DNA of 64,000 nucleotides from Streptomyces sp. NP160 (GCF_006335115.1 NZ_VDMJ01000002.1:93765-157764); one strand, 5' to 3'; shown: positions 49,226 through 58,411, counted from the first letter of the stretch. Made by a program: numbers and translations. The notes: generated from the sequence alone by a model not told the origin.

Positions 49226-51055
49226 ATGACCTGGACGGCCGCCGAGACGCCCCACGAGGGCGACCCCGGAGCGGCTGCCGGTCTGGGCGGCGGCGAGCAG
49301 TGGGTCGCCGAGCCCCTGGCTCCCGGCGCCCTCGGCGCCGGGCCCACCCCTGAGGTCCACGACGACGGCGGCGAGCCCGCCGCCGAGCTGCCCCCGCTGC
49401 CGCTGACCGGTCCGCTGGCCGACGCGCTGCTCGCCGCGCGCGCCGCCCTGGACGCCGCCGCAGCCGCCGCCTCCTACCTGGCCTCCGTGGGCGTCCACCA
49501 GCGGGTGCAGGCGCTGCGCCAGAGCGCTCGCGCCCGTGACGTCCTCGACGCGACCCTGCTGCGCCTCACCGCCAGCTTCACCCCCGAGGACCTCGACGCC
49601 GTCGGGGCGACCTCCCCCACCGACCTCCTCCTCACCCACACGGGCGCGGACGCCCGCCGCGCGAGCAGCGAGGCCCACCTCGCCAGGGCCCTCACCGCCC
49701 CGACCGGCCCCCTGCGGGTGCCACCGCCCGACCCAGCCGGACCCGAGGGCGCCGCCTGCACGCCGACCGACGACGAGACGGACCAGGACCGCGCGGAGGC
49801 TGCACCCGACGGTGGCAGCGCCTCCCCTCTGGTCCGGGGGGAAGGCCTGGGACGCGTCGGTGAGCAGCACGCCGCCGGGAGGATCTCCACCGACGTCGCC
49901 TCCCTGGCCCGGCGCACCCTGGACTCCCTGCCCCGCCGCATCCAGCGCGCTCATGCCGCCGAGGCCGACCACCTGCTGGCCACCACGCTGCCCGGCCTGA
50001 CCCACGCCCAGGCCGCGATCGCCTGCGAGGTGCTCGCGCAGAAGCTGGACCCCTCCCGCGCCGATCGCGGCTTCGACCCCGACGCCATCGACAAGCGCTA
50101 CGTGCACCTCACCACCCACGAGGACGGCTCCGTCGACGTCCGGGGCCACCTGGACGCCGTCACCGGGGCCGAGCTCAAGGCGGCCATCGACCACTACGCC
50201 AAGCCCGACCCCACCGTGACCGCTCCTCCGGCCGACCAGAGCCGGCAGGGGTCTCTGGGCACCGGCACCGGCGCCGACGGCCAGGGCGCTGCAGGCGTCC
50301 GCCGCGGACGCGCAGGCGTCGCGGTGCGCGATGAGCGGACCGCGCCCCAGCGCCGCGCCGACGCCCTGGGCCTGCTCGCCCGACTGGGGCGCACCTCCGA
50401 CGAGACCCGCGGCGGAGAGCCGCCGCGCATCATCGTCACCGCCACCGCCGACCAGCTCACCGGCGTCCCCGGTTCGGGGCGGGCCACCTGCGAGACCACC
50501 CGCCGCACGCTCAGCACCAGCCAGCTCCAGCACCTCGCATGCACGGCGCTCCTGCACACCGTGACCCTCTCCTGCCAGGGACCGACCGCCGCCGCGCTGG
50601 CGCTGGGCCGCAGCGTGCGCCTGTTCAGCGGGGCCCAGCGCCGCGCGATGCTGGCCCGGGACGGCGGCTGCGTTGTCCCCGGCTGCACCGCGCCGCCCGG
50701 GTGGCTGGAGGCCCACCACACGCACGAGTGGGCTGCCGGCGGCCCCACCGACGTCGACGCCGGGGTGCTCCTGTGCGGGCGTCACCACGTCCTCGTCACC
50801 GTCGGGGTGTGGGCCGTGCGCATGGTCGACGGGGCGCCCCAGGTGCGGCCACCCGCCAGCATCGACCCGTTGCAGCGCTGGCTGCTCAACCCCCGCCGGG
50901 CCCTCGAGCACACCGCCGCCACGCGCGCTGAGCAGCTGCTCCTGGCCACCGACCCCGAACTGCGACGACGAGCCGGCGCGGGCCGCCAGGAGCCCGGGGC
51001 GGGGCAGGACCCACCTCCTGACATCCCCTCGACGCACAGCACCTGCCACTGCTGA
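49226..51055 (+). CDS. DUF222/13E12-type protein with C-terminal HNH nuclease domain
   Basis: 609 residues. Long helical DUF222 region (about 60-400) and an HNH domain at 481-522: CVVPGCTAPPGWLEAHHTHEWAAGGPTDVDAGVLLCGRHH, with the Cys and His metal ligands. The Asn of a perfect HNH is replaced in the DVDAGVLL segment. This family (REP13E12-like in mycobacteria) is present in many copies in actinobacterial genomes; its role is unclear, possibly mobile or repair-related. ATG at 49226 follows a TAGCGT box. Ends with a Cys-His-Cys tail. Confidence 0.88.
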   Translation: MTWTAAETPHEGDPGAAAGLGGGEQWVAEPLAPGALGAGPTPEVHDDGGEPAAELPPLPLTGPLADALLAARAALDAAAAAASYLASVGVHQRVQALRQSARARDVLDATLLRLTASFTPEDLDAVGATSPTDLLLTHTGADARRASSEAHLARALTAPTGPLRVPPPDPAGPEGAACTPTDDETDQDRAEAAPDGGSASPLVRGEGLGRVGEQHAAGRISTDVASLARRTLDSLPRRIQRAHAAEADHLLATTLPGLTHAQAAIACEVLAQKLDPSRADRGFDPDAIDKRYVHLTTHEDGSVDVRGHLDAVTGAELKAAIDHYAKPDPTVTAPPADQSRQGSLGTGTGADGQGAAGVRRGRAGVAVRDERTAPQRRADALGLLARLGRTSDETRGGEPPRIIVTATADQLTGVPGSGRATCETTRRTLSTSQLQHLACTALLHTVTLSCQGPTAAALALGRSVRLFSGAQRRAMLARDGGCVVPGCTAPPGWLEAHHTHEWAAGGPTDVDAGVLLCGRHHVLVTVGVWAVRMVDGAPQVRPPASIDPLQRWLLNPRRALEHTAATRAEQLLLATDPELRRRAGAGRQEPGAGQDPPPDIPSTHSTCHC

Positions 51056-51128
51056 CGCGAGCCACCCCGGCTGACCGCCTGCCCACCACCGGCTGAGGGA
51101 CGGGCTGGGGGCGGGAAGGATCAGGGGC

Positions 51129-51656
51129 GTGCCGTCGACCGAGCGCCCCGTCCACGCCGACCTCGACCTCGAACGCGTGCGCAGCCGCGTCAGCGCCTAC
51201 GTGTACGGCAACGTGCTCGTCCTCGCGGCCGTGGTGGGCTGCGCCCCGGAGTCGGTGCGCAGCGGGCGCGCCGTCGTCATCGTCCTCGCGACCATGGTGA
51301 CGACCTACCTCGCGCACGTGGTGGCCCACCGGATCGGTGAGAGCGTCGGCCGCCGCCAGGAGGAGGCGAGGCTGCACCTGCGCGCCGAGCTGCGCGATGC
51401 CCTCCCCATCGTCACCTCCGGCGTGCTGCCGGCGCTGGTGCTGCTGGTGGCGTCGCTGGTGGGCTCGGAGGGGACGGCGGGTGCCGTCGCTCAGCTGGTG
51501 GCGGCGCTGGTTCCGGTGGTCAGGCTCGCCGGGACGGGGTCAGTGACAGCACGGATGGCGGCCGGAGGCCCCTCCCGCAGCGCGTTCTGGAGCGCAGTCG
51601 GGCTGGCGGTGGCCGGGTCGCTGATCGCCGTCGTCAAGGTCCTGCTGACGCACTGA
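51129..51656 (+). CDS. Integral membrane protein, unknown function
   Basis: 175 residues with four or five hydrophobic helices (about 28-42, 50-68, 93-110, 115-135, 152-172) separated by a charged loop RIGESVGRRQEEARLHLRAELRD. Similar uncharacterised proteins occur in Actinobacteria. GTG start after GGGAAGGATCAGGGGC, either a weak Shine-Dalgarno or a leaderless AAGGAT box. Its 3' end overlaps a small minus-strand frame (51491-51796). Confidence 0.7.
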   Translation: MPSTERPVHADLDLERVRSRVSAYVYGNVLVLAAVVGCAPESVRSGRAVVIVLATMVTTYLAHVVAHRIGESVGRRQEEARLHLRAELRDALPIVTSGVLPALVLLVASLVGSEGTAGAVAQLVAALVPVVRLAGTGSVTARMAAGGPSRSAFWSAVGLAVAGSLIAVVKVLLTH

Positions 51657-51796
51657 CCGGCGGGCTCGTCGGTGGCGCGCGCGGCCGGCGGGCGCAGGAC
51701 GACGCGCTCCGCCAGCACCAGCAGGAAGATCAGCACCGCCATGCCCGCCACCGCTGCGGCGATGAGCTCCAGGGCGTGCTCGACGTCCGTGGTCAC
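51491..51796 (-). CDS. Possible small single-helix membrane protein
   Basis: 101 residues. Starts VTTDVEHALELIAAAVAGMA, has one membrane helix (about 9-32) and a polar tail. The GTG at 51796 has an excellent AGGAGGTGG site at the right spacing, which is the main reason to believe it. Against it, the last 166 bases overlap the end of the plus-strand membrane gene and the tail beyond residue 45 looks non-specific. A shorter true product cannot be excluded, but no earlier stop exists in frame. Confidence 0.45.
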   Translation of the reverse strand: MTTDVEHALELIAAAVAGMAVLIFLLVLAERVVLRPPAARATDEPAGQCVSRTLTTAISDPATASPTALQNALREGPPAAIRAVTDPVPASLTTGTSAATS

Positions 51797-51895
51797 AGGC
51801 CACCTCCTACTTCCTGGGTCGTAGCCGGTGCGACTCTCCGGGGACGCGCCGGTGATCGCATCCGGAGGGGTCCCCGTCGGCCCTGGCCTGCGCGC

Positions 51896-52933
51896 GTGGA
51901 GCCTGACGACCAGCGGCGCGGCTCGTGGGTCGGGTGGGCGTTCGCCCTGGCAGCGGTGGTGTGCCTGGTCGCCGCGGCCAACTCCTGGCACGTCGCGCGG
52001 TCGTTCGCCTCGAGCGACCCCGGCGGCTGGATGGCCCAGCACACGCAGGACCGGGCGGTCTTCTGGCTCACGTGGGCGGGCGTCGCCGCACTGGCCGCCG
52101 GGGTGGTCTGGGCGGTCGGCCGCTGGAGCCAGCGCGCGGCGCCACCCGCGCTGGACGGCACGACCGAGGACGGCGGTGCGCCGACGGCGAGCAGCGCCAC
52201 GGCCGGGAGCGTCGTCGTCGAGGTCCCGCCGAGCACCCGCCTGGACTGGAAGGTGCCCACCTCCCCGCGGCCGCTGCACTGGACCGACCGGCTGCGGTGG
52301 GTGCTCGGCGTCGGCTGGGTGGCGCTGCTGGTCAGCGGGGTGGCGGCGGGTGCACGGGTCAGCACCTTCGACGAGGTCCGCTCCGCCGTCGCCTCCGGTG
52401 AGGTGCGCGAGGTGACCGTGGCCGGACGGCCCCCCTCCGGCGGTGGCTGGGCGGAGCAGGAGGTCACCTGGCGGGAGGGCGTGGCGCGGCACCGCGCAGT
52501 GGTGACCGCGTCGAGCACCTCCGACGGCTCGACGGGCTCCGGCGGCGCGCCCGACCTGCAGCGCGACGCTGCCGACGTCCTGCTCGACGCCCAGCCGGCA
52601 CTGGTGGTGCACCGATCAGAGCTCCCGCGCTCCGGCTCGGCGTCCTTCCTCGGCTGGTACCTGCCGGCGCCGCAGGTCCTCGGCCCGCTGCACCTGGCCG
52701 GCGCGCTCGTGCTCCTCTTCCTCGTCCTCAACGTCCCGCCGACGTGGCGGCTCACGCGGTGGGCGTGGTTCTGGATCGGGTGCACCCCGGTCGGTGCGGT
52801 CCTGTTCGCGCTGTTCGCCGGCCCGACACCGGGGCTGCCGCGGCCGCGCCACCCCGAGGTGCGGATCGGTGGCGTCATCGCCTTCGTCGTGTCCCTCGTC
52901 GCCGGCGGGCTGCTGCACTGGGGCTCTCCCTGA
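51896..52933 (+). CDS. Multi-helix membrane protein, unknown function
   Basis: 345 residues from the GTG at 51896. Helices at about 10-32, 60-80, 145-165, 270-290, 295-315 and 325-343, with an extracytoplasmic segment between helices 3 and 4 (STFDEVRSAVASGEVREVTVAG) that looks like a small beta domain. No family recognised. It is convergent with the diguanylate cyclase gene. The region upstream in frame is unlikely to be coding. Confidence 0.7.
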   Translation: MEPDDQRRGSWVGWAFALAAVVCLVAAANSWHVARSFASSDPGGWMAQHTQDRAVFWLTWAGVAALAAGVVWAVGRWSQRAAPPALDGTTEDGGAPTASSATAGSVVVEVPPSTRLDWKVPTSPRPLHWTDRLRWVLGVGWVALLVSGVAAGARVSTFDEVRSAVASGEVREVTVAGRPPSGGGWAEQEVTWREGVARHRAVVTASSTSDGSTGSGGAPDLQRDAADVLLDAQPALVVHRSELPRSGSASFLGWYLPAPQVLGPLHLAGALVLLFLVLNVPPTWRLTRWAWFWIGCTPVGAVLFALFAGPTPGLPRPRHPEVRIGGVIAFVVSLVAGGLLHWGSP

Positions 52934-52955
52934 CCGGCGTCCGGGCCGGGCGGGG

Positions 52956-54662
52956 TCAGCGGGTCCGCTCGGCCCGGCGGCTGCGGGCGGCGTGGTGGCG
53001 CCGCTTGGCCGCGTACATGCGGTGGTCCGCCTCGCGCAGCAGGTCGTGCGCGTCGACGCGGCCGCTCGGAGACGCCGCCACGTCGCTGGACGCGACGGTC
53101 CCGACGCTCGCGGACACCTGGTCCAGCACGCTCGCGGCGTCGCCGGCCCCACGGAGCCTGTCGGTCCCACGGGGCCGGTCGGTGTCAGCGGTGAACGGCA
53201 CCGACATCGCGCACCGGAGGCGGTCGCGCAGCTCAGACGCCGCGCGGGTGCCGTCGGCGGCCGGGCCGGCGTCCTCGACGAGGACGGCGAACTCGTCCCC
53301 ACCCAGGCGCGCGACCACGTCACCGGAGCGCACGGCCTCGCGCAGCCGCCGCGACGCGGCCACCAGCAGGGCATCGCCCGCGGCGTGCCCGCAGGCGTCG
53401 TTGACGGCCTTGAAGCCGTCGAGGTCGCAGAACGCCACCACCACCGAGCGGCCGCGGTCGACGGCGGAGTCGAGGGCCTCCTGCAGCGCACCGGTGAACG
53501 CGGTGCGGTTGGCCAGCCCGGTGAGCTGGTCGGTGTAGGCGAGGTGCGCCAGCGCCGCCGACCGGTCCCGCAGCTCGCGGTTCAGCCGGCCGTTCTCCAG
53601 CACCACCAGCGCCTGGCGCAGCACGAGCACCGTGGTCAGCACCAGCGTGCTCGCCAGCTCCACCAGCCCCAGCTGACGGCGGGTGCTCTCCACGAGCACC
53701 GCGGCCACCGCGACGAGCAGCGGCAGGTACGGCAGCACCGCCAGCGGCCCGCGCAGGCGCGGACGGGCCCGGGCGGGGCCGTCGCCGTCCTCCACCACCG
53801 CTGCGGCGACGAAGGCGACCAGCGCCAGGACGTAGCCCACGGAGATCCACCCGCCGGGCGTGAAGGAGCCGGAGCGCACCAGCAGCAGGAAGGTCACCTG
53901 GCAGACGGCCATCAGCACGCTGCCCGCCGCCAGGAGCACCACCGAGGGCGTCTGGCGGCACCGCACGGCCAGCGCCATCGAGGCCGTGACGATGACGACG
54001 GCGCCCACCACCGTGCCGGCGGTGAAGACGACCACGGCCAGCGGCACGTCCCCGCTGGCCAGGGCGGCCCCGAGCACTCCCAGCCAGCTGAGCACGAACA
54101 GCCCGCCGCCGGCGAGCAGCCCGTCCAGGAGGGTGCGCAGGCGGGACGTCGACGGGTGGACGGCGCGCACCGCCAGCACCACCGCCACCGGTGCGAGCAC
54201 CGAGGCCGCCAGGTAGCAGGCGATCGTGCCGGGGTCGCGCCGCGGGTCCGCTGCCGTCAGCAGCTCGAGCGCGGCGAAGCGCCCCTGCGCGGCCGCGTAG
54301 AAGGCCATCGCCGCGGAGAACACCACCCACGGGACGGTGCGGCGGCGCCCACCACCGGAGCGCGCCGTGCGCAGGGAGCGGCGCACGAAGAGCACCAGCA
54401 CGGCGACGCTGAGGGCGGCGAGCAGCAGGTCCACCACGGCCTGTCCCACGACGGGGGGCACACCCAGACGCGCGCGGAGCGGGCCCACGGCCGCCATGAG
54501 CAGCGCCGCAGCGCCGGCCAGCCAGGTGAGGGGCAGCAGCCGGCGCCACGGCCCGCGCTGCTCCGGGACCCCCGGGCCGTCCGGGGCGCCCGAGGGCTCC
54601 GTGGGGCTCGGCGGTCCCTGGGGGCCCGGGCGCTGTCGGTCGGTCAGGCGTCGGTGGTGCAC
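52956..54662 (-). CDS. Membrane-bound GGDEF diguanylate cyclase
   Basis: 568 residues from the GTG at 54662; the start is uncertain. About ten membrane helices (residues 45-375) form a 7TM/MASE-like sensor, followed by a short coil and a GGDEF domain (about 395-565). The active loop RLGGDEF is intact (GGDEF at 454-458), and the inhibitory site RSGD lies at 445-448, so it should make c-di-GMP and be product-inhibited. No EAL domain. The input signal is unknown. A Thr/Asp/Arg insert (about 490-515) is not conserved in the family. Confidence 0.88.
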   Translation of the reverse strand: MHHRRLTDRQRPGPQGPPSPTEPSGAPDGPGVPEQRGPWRRLLPLTWLAGAAALLMAAVGPLRARLGVPPVVGQAVVDLLLAALSVAVLVLFVRRSLRTARSGGGRRRTVPWVVFSAAMAFYAAAQGRFAALELLTAADPRRDPGTIACYLAASVLAPVAVVLAVRAVHPSTSRLRTLLDGLLAGGGLFVLSWLGVLGAALASGDVPLAVVVFTAGTVVGAVVIVTASMALAVRCRQTPSVVLLAAGSVLMAVCQVTFLLLVRSGSFTPGGWISVGYVLALVAFVAAAVVEDGDGPARARPRLRGPLAVLPYLPLLVAVAAVLVESTRRQLGLVELASTLVLTTVLVLRQALVVLENGRLNRELRDRSAALAHLAYTDQLTGLANRTAFTGALQEALDSAVDRGRSVVVAFCDLDGFKAVNDACGHAAGDALLVAASRRLREAVRSGDVVARLGGDEFAVLVEDAGPAADGTRAASELRDRLRCAMSVPFTADTDRPRGTDRLRGAGDAASVLDQVSASVGTVASSDVAASPSGRVDAHDLLREADHRMYAAKRRHHAARSRRAERTR

Positions 54663-54731
54663 ACGGAGATCATCGGCCGGGCCCCGGGCCGCCTGGAGGT
54701 CCCGCGTGCGGCAGACCCCCGTCCACCGGGG

Positions 54732-54767
54732 CAGCGGACGGGCCAGCGGACGGGCCAGCGGACGGGA
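54732..54767. repeat. Three tandem 12-bp repeats upstream of the cyclase gene
   Basis: CAGCGGACGGG plus one base repeated at 54732, 54744 and 54756 in the 170-base gap between the cyclase start and the tetR stop. No gene or terminator is clear in this gap. Confidence 0.75.
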
Positions 54768-54832
54768 TGGGGCGCCGGACCGGTGCCGGCGTCCCCGACA
54801 CCGGGGCGCTGGAGGTCGACCGCGCTGGCCCG

Positions 54833-55573
54833 CTAGCCCTCCAGCGGGCGCCCGGAGGCCTGGAGCCGCAGGCCGGCGAGCAGCAGGTCGAGCCCGGCGA
54901 GGAACTGGTCGCGGTCGTCGTGGACGGCGAACTCCTCCACCACGTGCTGGACGAAGGGGTACTCCTCGGGGTCGAGGGCGCGCCACTGCGCGACGAACTC
55001 CGCCAGGACGTCCTGAGAGGCCGCGGCGTCCGCACCCCCGCTGCGGCCAGCCCCCTCCACCGGAGGGCGGTGGCCGTGGTCAGCCGCGATGCCCGTGACG
55101 TAGCCGAGGACCGCCGAGACCGCGTGGAAGGTCTGCCGGGGCTGCAGGTGCAGGCGCATCACCTGCTGGCCCAGGCGCTCGAACAGGCGCAGGGCGTGGG
55201 GCTGCAGGTCGACGTCGCGCAGGAAGTAGGCCCCCAGCCACGGCCGTGCGGCCAGGGCGTCGAAGAAGGCCACGGCGATGGCCCGCACGTCGTCGACGGG
55301 GTCCGGTGCAGCGGTGCAGCCCTCGGTCGCGGCGAGCACGCCGGCCACCACGTGGTCGCTGGCGCGGGCGACCAGCTCGTCCTTGCTGGAGACGTACCAG
55401 TAGATGCTGCCGACCCCGCCACCCAGCCGGGCGGCCAGCGCGCGGAAGGTCAGCGCCCCCTCGCCCGCCTCGTCGAGCAGCGCGACCGCCTCCGAGACCA
55501 CGGCCTCCATCGAGTGGGAGGCGCGCTGCCGCGGGCCACGGGGGCTGCGAGAGGTGGTCCGGGCGTCCGCCAT
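54833..55573 (-). CDS. TetR-family regulator of the adjacent MFS pump
   Basis: 246 residues. HTH at about 22-68: SHSMEAVVSEAVALLDEAGEGALTFRALAARLGGGVGSIYWYVSSKDELVARA. C-terminal ligand domain of the TetR_C (tetracyclin-repressor-like) type. ATG at 55573. Divergent from an MFS pump with two palindromes between them, a classic repressor-pump pair. It should release the DNA on binding a pump substrate. Confidence 0.92.
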   Translation of the reverse strand: MADARTTSRSPRGPRQRASHSMEAVVSEAVALLDEAGEGALTFRALAARLGGGVGSIYWYVSSKDELVARASDHVVAGVLAATEGCTAAPDPVDDVRAIAVAFFDALAARPWLGAYFLRDVDLQPHALRLFERLGQQVMRLHLQPRQTFHAVSAVLGYVTGIAADHGHRPPVEGAGRSGGADAAASQDVLAEFVAQWRALDPEEYPFVQHVVEEFAVHDDRDQFLAGLDLLLAGLRLQASGRPLEG

Positions 55574-55603
55574 GCCGCCATCACACCACACCCTTGCACC
55601 TGG

Positions 55604-55641
55604 ACCGAACGTCGTTCTATGTTGACCGAACGCCGTTCGGT
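55604..55641. promoter_or_regulatory. Two TetR operators
   Basis: ACCGAACG-C-CGTTCGGT (55625-55641, perfect) and ACCGAACG-T-CGTTCTAT (55604-55620, six of eight), centres 21 bases apart, in the gap between tetR and the MFS gene. Confidence 0.85.
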
Positions 55642-55676
55642 AGAGCGGTGCCACCGCTCCCGAGAGGAGGGACGCC

Positions 55677-57206
55677 ATGAGCCCCACCACGCCCACGACC
55701 GCCCCCGACGCACCCCCCGGCACGCCCGCGACGACCACGGGCGTCCGCACCTACACCTCGCTGGCAGCGGCGTGGGTGCCCCTGCTCGCCCTCTGCCTGG
55801 CCTTCTTCGTGGAGATGGTCGACAACACGCTGCTGTCCATCGCCCTGCCCACCATCGGGCGAGACCTCGGCAGCAGCACCACGGCCCTGCAGTGGGTGAC
55901 CGGCGCCTACTCGCTCACCTTCGGCGGGCTCCTGCTCACCGCGGGCTCCGCCGCCGACCGCCTCGGCCGCCGCCGCGTGCTCCTCGTGGGCCTGGCCGTC
56001 TTCGGCGCCACCAGCCTCGCGGCGGTCCTCGTGACGACCACGAGCGAGCTCATCGCCCTGCGCGCCGCCCTCGGCGTCGCCGCCGCCGCGATGGCCCCGA
56101 TCACCAACTCCCTGGTGTTCCGCCTCTTCGACGACGAGGCGCTGAGGATGCGCGCGATGACCGTGATGATCGTCGTCGGCATGAGCGGCTTCGTGCTCGG
56201 GCCGCTGCTCGGCGGCACCGCCCTGGCGCACGTCAGCTGGGAGTGGCTGCTCGTGGTGAACGCCCCCATCGCCCTGGTCGCCTGGATCGGCGTGCGCCTC
56301 GGGGTGGCCGCCGACCGCCGCGAGGACCTCACCCACGACCGCCTCGACCTGCCCGGGGCCCTCCTGTCCACCGCCGCGATCGGCCTGGCCTGCTACACCC
56401 TCACCAGCGGCGTCGAGCACGGCTGGGTGTCCTTCGCCACCACGGGGTCAGCACTCGGCGCCGTGCTCGCCCTGGCCGCCTTCGTCCGCCACGAGCGCCG
56501 CACCGCACAGCCCATGCTCGACCTGCAGATCTTCCGCGACGGCACCGTCCGCGGTGCGGCCGTCGCCCAGGTCGGCACGTCCGTCGCCATGGCCGCCGTG
56601 CTGTTCGCGCTCGTCCTGCACTTCCAGTACGCCTACGGCTGGAGCCCCGTCCGCGCCGGCCTCGCCAACCTGCCGGTCATCGTGACGATGGTCGTGGCCA
56701 CACCCGTCTCGGAGCAGCTCGCGAAGCGCCTCGGACACCGCGTGGCCTGCCTCGTCGGCGCCGGGCTGCTCGCCGGGTCCCTCGCGGGCCTGGCCGCCGG
56801 CGTCGACCACGGCTACCCCGTCATCGCCGCGTGCCTGGTGGTGATGACCGTGGGCCTGCGGACGGTGATGACCATCTGCGCGGTCGCGCTCGTCAGCGCT
56901 GCGCCGGAGAACCGCACGTCGCTGGCGGCCTCGCTCAACGACACCGCGCAGGAGGTCGGCACCAGCATCGGCACCGCCGTGGTCGGCACCCTCGTCGCCG
57001 CCCTCGTCACGGCGACGCTGCCCGCGGGCACCTGGAGCACCGAGCTGGTCAGCTCCTTCTTCCACGGCGAGCGGATCGCGTTCGCGGCGCTCGCCGTCGT
57101 CGTCGGCCTCCTGGCGGGAGCGGGTGCGCTCATGCTCACCGGCTCCCGCGGCACCGAGGAGCACCCGGCTCCGCAGACCACCCCGGCGGCTACCCCCGCG
57201 GCGTGA
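55677..57206 (+). CDS. MFS efflux transporter (EmrB/QacA, 14 helices)
   Basis: 509 residues, 14 membrane helices. DHA2-type motifs: FFVEMVDNTLLSIALPTIGRDLGSSTTALQWVTGAYSLTFGGLLLTAGSAADRLGRRRVLL (motifs D1 and A) and VLGPLLGGTALAHVSWEWLLVVNAPIALV (motif C, antiporter). Proton-driven export of drugs or other hydrophobic compounds. ATG with AGGAGGG upstream. Repressed by the divergent TetR by inference. Its last 17 bases overlap the convergent oxidoreductase gene. Confidence 0.93.
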   Translation: MSPTTPTTAPDAPPGTPATTTGVRTYTSLAAAWVPLLALCLAFFVEMVDNTLLSIALPTIGRDLGSSTTALQWVTGAYSLTFGGLLLTAGSAADRLGRRRVLLVGLAVFGATSLAAVLVTTTSELIALRAALGVAAAAMAPITNSLVFRLFDDEALRMRAMTVMIVVGMSGFVLGPLLGGTALAHVSWEWLLVVNAPIALVAWIGVRLGVAADRREDLTHDRLDLPGALLSTAAIGLACYTLTSGVEHGWVSFATTGSALGAVLALAAFVRHERRTAQPMLDLQIFRDGTVRGAAVAQVGTSVAMAAVLFALVLHFQYAYGWSPVRAGLANLPVIVTMVVATPVSEQLAKRLGHRVACLVGAGLLAGSLAGLAAGVDHGYPVIAACLVVMTVGLRTVMTICAVALVSAAPENRTSLAASLNDTAQEVGTSIGTAVVGTLVAALVTATLPAGTWSTELVSSFFHGERIAFAALAVVVGLLAGAGALMLTGSRGTEEHPAPQTTPAATPAA

Positions 57207-58038
57207 GCCCGAGCGCGCTCGCGAGGGCCCGCAGCGCGGGCACGGGGTCCGCCGTCCTGGGGACCACCTGCACGCAGACGTGGTCCGCGCCGGCGTCGAG
57301 GTGGGCGCGGACGCCGGCGGCCACGGCGTCCGCGCCGCCGTGGACGACGACCGCGTCCACCAGGCGGTCGCTGCCCGGCAGCGCGACGTCGTCCTCGGTG
57401 AAGCCCCCGCGGCGCATCGTGGAGGTGTAGTTGTCCAGCTGCAGGTAGAAGTGCAGGAAGTCGCGGGCGGCGGCCCGCGCGGCGCCGGGGTCGTCGTCGA
57501 GCACCACGGTCTGCTCCGGGGCCACCAGCACGCCCTCGCCGAGGTCGGAGCGCATCTGCGCGGTCTGCGACGGGACCGTGAGGTAGGGGTGGGTGCCGAC
57601 GGCGCGCTCCGCTGACACCGCCAGCATCTTCGGGCCCAGCGCCGACAGCACCCGTGAGCCGACCGGCACACCCCGCTCGTCGAGCACGTCGAGGTACTCG
57701 CCCATCGCCTGCAGCGGGCGCACGCGCTGCGGGGTGGCCTCGCGGTGGCCAGAGCCGATGCCGAGCAGCAGGCGTCCGGGGAAGCGCGCCTCGACGCGGT
57801 GGAACGCGTCGGCCAGCTCAGCGGCGTCGGCCTGCCAGATGTTCGTGATCCCGGTGGCGACGACGAGGGTGTCCGTGGCCTCGAGGACCCGCTCGGCGGC
57901 CACGAGGTCCGCCGGCGGGGACCCGCCCAGCCAGAGGGTGCCGTAGCCGAGCCGCTCCACCTCCGCCGCCAGTCCGGGGCCGGTGTCGTCCACGCCGCGC
58001 CACACGCCCGCGGCTCCGAGCCGCTCCTGCCAGGTCAT
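57190..58038 (-). CDS. LLM-class F420/FMN-dependent oxidoreductase
   Basis: 282 residues from the ATG at 58038, which has CAGGCT seven bases upstream (leaderless pattern). Luciferase-like barrel with LAAEVERLGYGTLWLGGSPPADL, TGITNIWQADAAELADAFHRVEARFPGRLLLGIGSGHRE and the end HVCVQVVPRTADPVPALRAL, as in the TIGR03620-type actinobacterial F420 family. Reduces or oxidises an unknown substrate with F420 or FMN. Not linked to the SAM operons. Confidence 0.85.
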   Translation of the reverse strand: MTWQERLGAAGVWRGVDDTGPGLAAEVERLGYGTLWLGGSPPADLVAAERVLEATDTLVVATGITNIWQADAAELADAFHRVEARFPGRLLLGIGSGHREATPQRVRPLQAMGEYLDVLDERGVPVGSRVLSALGPKMLAVSAERAVGTHPYLTVPSQTAQMRSDLGEGVLVAPEQTVVLDDDPGAARAAARDFLHFYLQLDNYTSTMRRGGFTEDDVALPGSDRLVDAVVVHGGADAVAAGVRAHLDAGADHVCVQVVPRTADPVPALRALASALGLTPRG

Positions 58039-58096
58039 GGTCCCCAGCCTGTGGCCGGGGCTGGTGGCCGTCCACCCGGACCGCCGGAGCGTCCTC

Positions 58097-58125
58097 TTGA
58101 AACGGGTGTGCTGGTGGTGGACGAT
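58097..58125 (+). promoter_or_regulatory. Promoter upstream of the small membrane protein and YCII genes
   Basis: TTGAAA (58097-58102), exactly 17 bases, GACGAT (58120-58125). Transcription would begin near 58132, 22 bases before the GTG at 58154. Confidence 0.55.
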
Positions 58126-58153
58126 CGAGAGCCCGGCGCCGAGGAGGCCCCCC

Positions 58154-58351
58154 GTGCTCCCGCAGTTCCCGCTCCCGTCCTGGCTCGACGGCTTCGGCTC
58201 CGCCGTGGGGCTCATGGCGCTCCTCGGGTGGGCGGGGTTCGCCGTCCTGGTGGTGGTCGGCGCGGTCGCCCTCAGGCGCGAGCTGGCCCGGCGCCGCAGG
58301 GTCGCCCTCGCCGACGCCCGAGCCGAGGCCGAGGCGCACGCGCAGCGATGA
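58154..58351 (+). CDS. Small single-helix membrane protein
   Basis: 65 residues: VLPQFPLPSWLDGFGSAVGLMALLGWAGFAVLVVVGAVALRRELARRRR, that is a short outer segment, one membrane helix (about 18-40) and a basic, then Ala/Glu-rich cytoplasmic tail. GTG at 58154 with GAGGAGG well placed upstream and a promoter match 30 bases before. No family recognised. Confidence 0.6.
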   Translation: MLPQFPLPSWLDGFGSAVGLMALLGWAGFAVLVVVGAVALRRELARRRRVALADARAEAEAHAQR

Positions 58352-58411
58352 GTTCCTCGTCCACAGCCGGTCCCTGACAGCACCACCGGCAGCGGACCAG
58401 GAGGACGACCG

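Noticed and set aside
47465-51049. Frame that would extend the FAD oxidase by 711 residues upstream
   Set aside because: The extension runs antisense to the HNH gene and lacks family similarity; the oxidase motif begins soon after the ATG at 48916.
49226-51055. HNH/DUF222 gene as part of an insertion sequence or intron
   Set aside because: No terminal inverted repeats, target duplication or reverse transcriptase; the family is a normal chromosomal multigene family in this phylum.
54732-54767. 12-bp repeats as iterons of an origin
   Set aside because: Only three copies, no A+T-rich region and no replication gene; the window is otherwise ordinary chromosome.
57190-58038. Seventh or eighth member of the sulfur monooxygenase set
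   Set aside because: Different LLM subgroup (F420-type), 41 kb away and no SAM riboswitch upstream.
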